A stretch of DNA of 7,648 nucleotides from Burkholderiales bacterium (GTDB taxonomy: Bacteria; Pseudomonadota; Gammaproteobacteria; Burkholderiales; SG8-39), in contig JADGRR010000129.1 of assembly GCA_017880745.1 (NCBI GenBank), forward strand, positions 1-7,648, in the 5' to 3' direction. Shown here one piece after another: positions 6,700 to 7,648 of this stretch. Position numbers and translations under genes: made by a program. The notes under the pieces are model-generated. The model was given only the letters and a program-made list of their open reading frames with translations. It did not search any database and had not been told where the DNA came from. Within the stretch, counting starts at the first letter, position 1, and the number at the start of each line of letters is the position of its first letter.

Positions 6700-6832
6700 A
6701 ATGCGGACAAGCCGAGGGCGAACCGCTTGCCTCCGACCGAAGAAAACCCCTCGTTCCACGAACAAGGGGGCGCACCCCCCTTGTAGATCCTCCCGCAGAT
6801 GCGGGCTCGCTATTCTTCGTGGTCTTTGCCAT
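6698..6832 (-). CDS. Possible 44-codon leader or small ORF in the lepB-DUF4845 spacer
   Basis: An ATG at 6832, preceded by GGTGA five bases upstream, opens a 44-codon frame (MAKTTKNSEP at the N-terminus, ending SACPH) that stops at TAG 6698-6700. Its stop overlaps the AGGGAG Shine-Dalgarno of the DUF4845 gene (6694-6699). The frame covers all the hairpins of the spacer. Residues 18-32 are arginine-rich (R18, R21, R25, R28, R32), produced by the codons of the inverted repeats. I recognise no family, and composition is biased to Gly, Ser, Arg and Pro. It may be a leader peptide whose translation influences the hairpins, or simply a chance frame in GC-rich DNA. The second is at least as likely. 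Confidence 0.2.
   Translation of the reverse strand: MAKTTKNSEPASAGGSTRGVRPLVRGTRGFLRSEASGSPSACPH
6739..6769 (-). terminator. Intrinsic terminator-like hairpin between lepB and DUF4845-rnc
   Basis: Read on the minus strand, CCCCUUGUUC and GAACGAGGGG form a 10-bp stem (one U-G pair) with a GUG loop, followed at once by UUUUCUUC. This is the form of a Rho-independent terminator, although the U-run is interrupted by one C. It lies inside the lepB-to-rnc spacer, so it would reduce rather than end transcription of a block that otherwise looks like one operon. Its 5' arm also belongs to an alternative upstream pairing, described separately. No folding energy was computed. Confidence 0.6.
6762..6784 (-). 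repeat. Perfect 9-bp inverted repeat, candidate antiterminator hairpin
   Basis: ACAAGGGGG at 6762-6770 and CCCCCTTGT at 6776-6784 (plus-strand reading) are perfectly complementary, with a 5-base loop. In the transcript the 3' arm of this hairpin (6770-6762) overlaps the 5' arm of the terminator-like stem (6769-6760), so the two cannot form together. A longer-range 7-bp pairing between CCACGAA (transcript 6822-6816) and UUCGUGG (6762-6756) would stack next to it and also block the terminator. Confidence 0.6.
6792..6805 (-). repeat. Small hairpin, 5-bp stem with 4-base loop
   Basis: CCCGC and GCGGG flank the tetraloop AGAT (plus strand), a self-complementary element with no U-run after it in the transcript. 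It lies between the two strands of the proposed 6816-6822/6756-6762 long-range pairing, so together with the 6762-6784 hairpin it would make a three-way junction. It is unlikely to terminate transcription by itself. Confidence 0.45.
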
Positions 6833-6841
6833 TTCTGTCAC
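6812..6841 (-). promoter_or_regulatory. Weak sigma-70-like promoter candidate upstream of DUF4845-rnc
   Basis: On the minus strand GTGACA (6841-6836, five of six matches to TTGACA) is followed after 18 bases by AAGAAT (6817-6812, four of six matches to TATAAT). It would start transcripts near 6805, giving DUF4845-rnc-era its own entry point independent of lepB. Such a transcript would keep the 6762-6784 hairpin and the terminator but lack the upstream strand of the long-range pairing. Matches of this quality occur by chance. Confidence 0.22.
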
Positions 6842-6859
6842 CAGTTGAACCCCAGGGAA

Positions 6860-7648
6860 CTAATTGAACCGGCCGAAACGTTTCAACTCGCTGAAATTGA
6901 ACCAGATAAAAAATGCCTTGCCGACGATATTGGCCTCGGGCACAAAGCCCCACACGCGGCTGTCGCTGCTGTTGTCGCGGTTATCGCCCATCATGAAGTA
7001 ATGGCCCGGCGGGACATTGCACACCACGCCCGCATTATTGTAAATGCAATTTTCCCGCAGCGGGAAGTGTTTTACATAGGGCGAACCGGCCGGCTCGTTC
7101 GTATCCAGCAGCATCGCGTGCTCTGCCTTTCCCAGCGTCTCCGTGTACAGCTTCAGGTACTGAATCTTGTCCTTGAGCAGATAGTCGCCCGTCTCTTTCA
7201 GCGGCATTTCCCGGCCGTTGATGGTGAGGCGCTTGTTCTGGTATGCCACCTTGTCTCCGGGCAGGCCGACGACGCGCTTGATGTAATCGACCGACGGATC
7301 GTCGGGGTAACGGAAGACCATCACGTCGCCCCGTTCGGGCTCGTTGATGTCGATGATTTTCTTGTTGATCACGGGCAGGCGGATGCCGTAGGTGTACTTG
7401 TTGACCAGGATGAAATCGCCGACCAGCAGGGTCGGGATCATCGAGCCGGAAGGGATCTTGAACGGCTCCACCAGAAACGAGCGCAGCACGAACACGATCA
7501 GGATCACCGGGAAAAAGCTCTTCGGGTATTCGATCCACCACGGCTCCTTCGCCCCGGCGGCGCGGCGCTTACGGAAATAGATCGCGTCCAGAGCCGACAC
7601 GGCGCCGGTGACGACCAGCAGGCTGAACAACAGCAGTGCGAAATTCAT
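6860..7648 (-). CDS. lepB: Signal peptidase I
   Basis: LepB is the inner-membrane peptidase that removes signal peptides from exported proteins. The 262-residue protein has two N-terminal transmembrane segments (about 2-20 and 44-60) with a basic cytoplasmic loop between them (RKRRA, 26-30), followed by a periplasmic catalytic domain. Box B is IPSGSMIPTLLVGD (65-78), with nucleophile Ser69. Box D is DYIKRVVGLPGDKV (121-134), with general base Lys124. Box E is GDNRDNSSDSR (221-231). The two cysteines at 201 and 210 could form a periplasmic disulfide, as in other LepB proteins. The ATG is the last codon of the window, so I cannot rule out a start further upstream, but MNFALLLF is a normal LepB N-terminus. 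The upstream neighbour is probably lepA (inference from other genomes). Its stop is TAG, and a structured spacer follows. Confidence 0.97.
   Translation of the reverse strand: MNFALLLFSLLVVTGAVSALDAIYFRKRRAAGAKEPWWIEYPKSFFPVILIVFVLRSFLVEPFKIPSGSMIPTLLVGDFILVNKYTYGIRLPVINKKIIDINEPERGDVMVFRYPDDPSVDYIKRVVGLPGDKVAYQNKRLTINGREMPLKETGDYLLKDKIQYLKLYTETLGKAEHAMLLDTNEPAGSPYVKHFPLRENCIYNNAGVVCNVPPGHYFMMGDNRDNSSDSRVWGFVPEANIVGKAFFIWFNFSELKRFGRFN

Noticed and set aside
6577..6765. 62-codon minus-strand frame at the start of DUF4845
   Set aside because: It begins within the terminator-like hairpin and then runs in a shadow frame of the DUF4845 gene; no ribosome binding site or family similarity.
1..7648. 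CRISPR array, insertion sequence, toxin-antitoxin or defence genes
   Set aside because: No regularly spaced direct repeats, transposase motifs or known defence domains are visible; apart from the 176-bp spacer the window is filled by conserved housekeeping genes.

Overview
The window carries a compact, co-directional block of ten protein genes, all on the minus strand. Read in transcription order (right to left) they are lepB, a DUF4845 membrane protein, rnc, era, recO, pdxJ, acpS, nagZ, a family-5 (UDGb-type) uracil-DNA glycosylase, and the 5' part of uvrC, which runs off the left edge. High GC content, strong GC3 bias (long antisense shadow frames), the order lepB-DUF4845-rnc-era-recO-pdxJ-acpS, and the sequence character of AcpS, PdxJ and NagZ point to a proteobacterium. 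A betaproteobacterium (Burkholderiales, Nitrosomonadales or Rhodocyclales type) is most likely, but the genus cannot be read from this window.

Layout. Positions 7648-6860 hold signal peptidase I (lepB), whose ATG is the last codon of the window. A 176-bp spacer (6859-6684) follows. It is the only sizeable non-coding stretch and contains an intrinsic-terminator-like hairpin with mutually exclusive alternative pairings, plus a possible 44-codon reading frame. Positions 6683-3952 hold DUF4845, rnc, era and recO. Positions 3955-2844 hold pdxJ and acpS, both with GTG starts and each beginning inside the stop of the gene before it. Positions 2851-1820 hold nagZ. Positions 1789-1136 hold the uracil-DNA glycosylase, which overlaps uvrC (1139 to the edge) by 4 bp.

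The genes look like one long transcription unit. Four junctions are 4-bp start/stop overlaps (rnc/era, recO/pdxJ, pdxJ/acpS, udg/uvrC), one is an 8-bp overlap (acpS/nagZ), and the remaining gaps below lepB-DUF4845 are 17, 30 and 55 bp. Functionally the block combines protein export (LepB), RNA processing and ribosome assembly (RNase III, Era), DNA repair (RecO, UDGb, UvrC), PLP synthesis (PdxJ), activation of acyl carrier protein (AcpS) and peptidoglycan recycling (NagZ). All catalytic motifs I checked are intact and I saw no frameshift or mobile element.

I do not see an undescribed multi-gene system here. The parts most worth a second look are the attenuator-like RNA structure between lepB and DUF4845-rnc, the small frame that spans it, the prepilin-like N-terminus of the DUF4845 protein, and the coupling of a UDGb glycosylase to uvrC.
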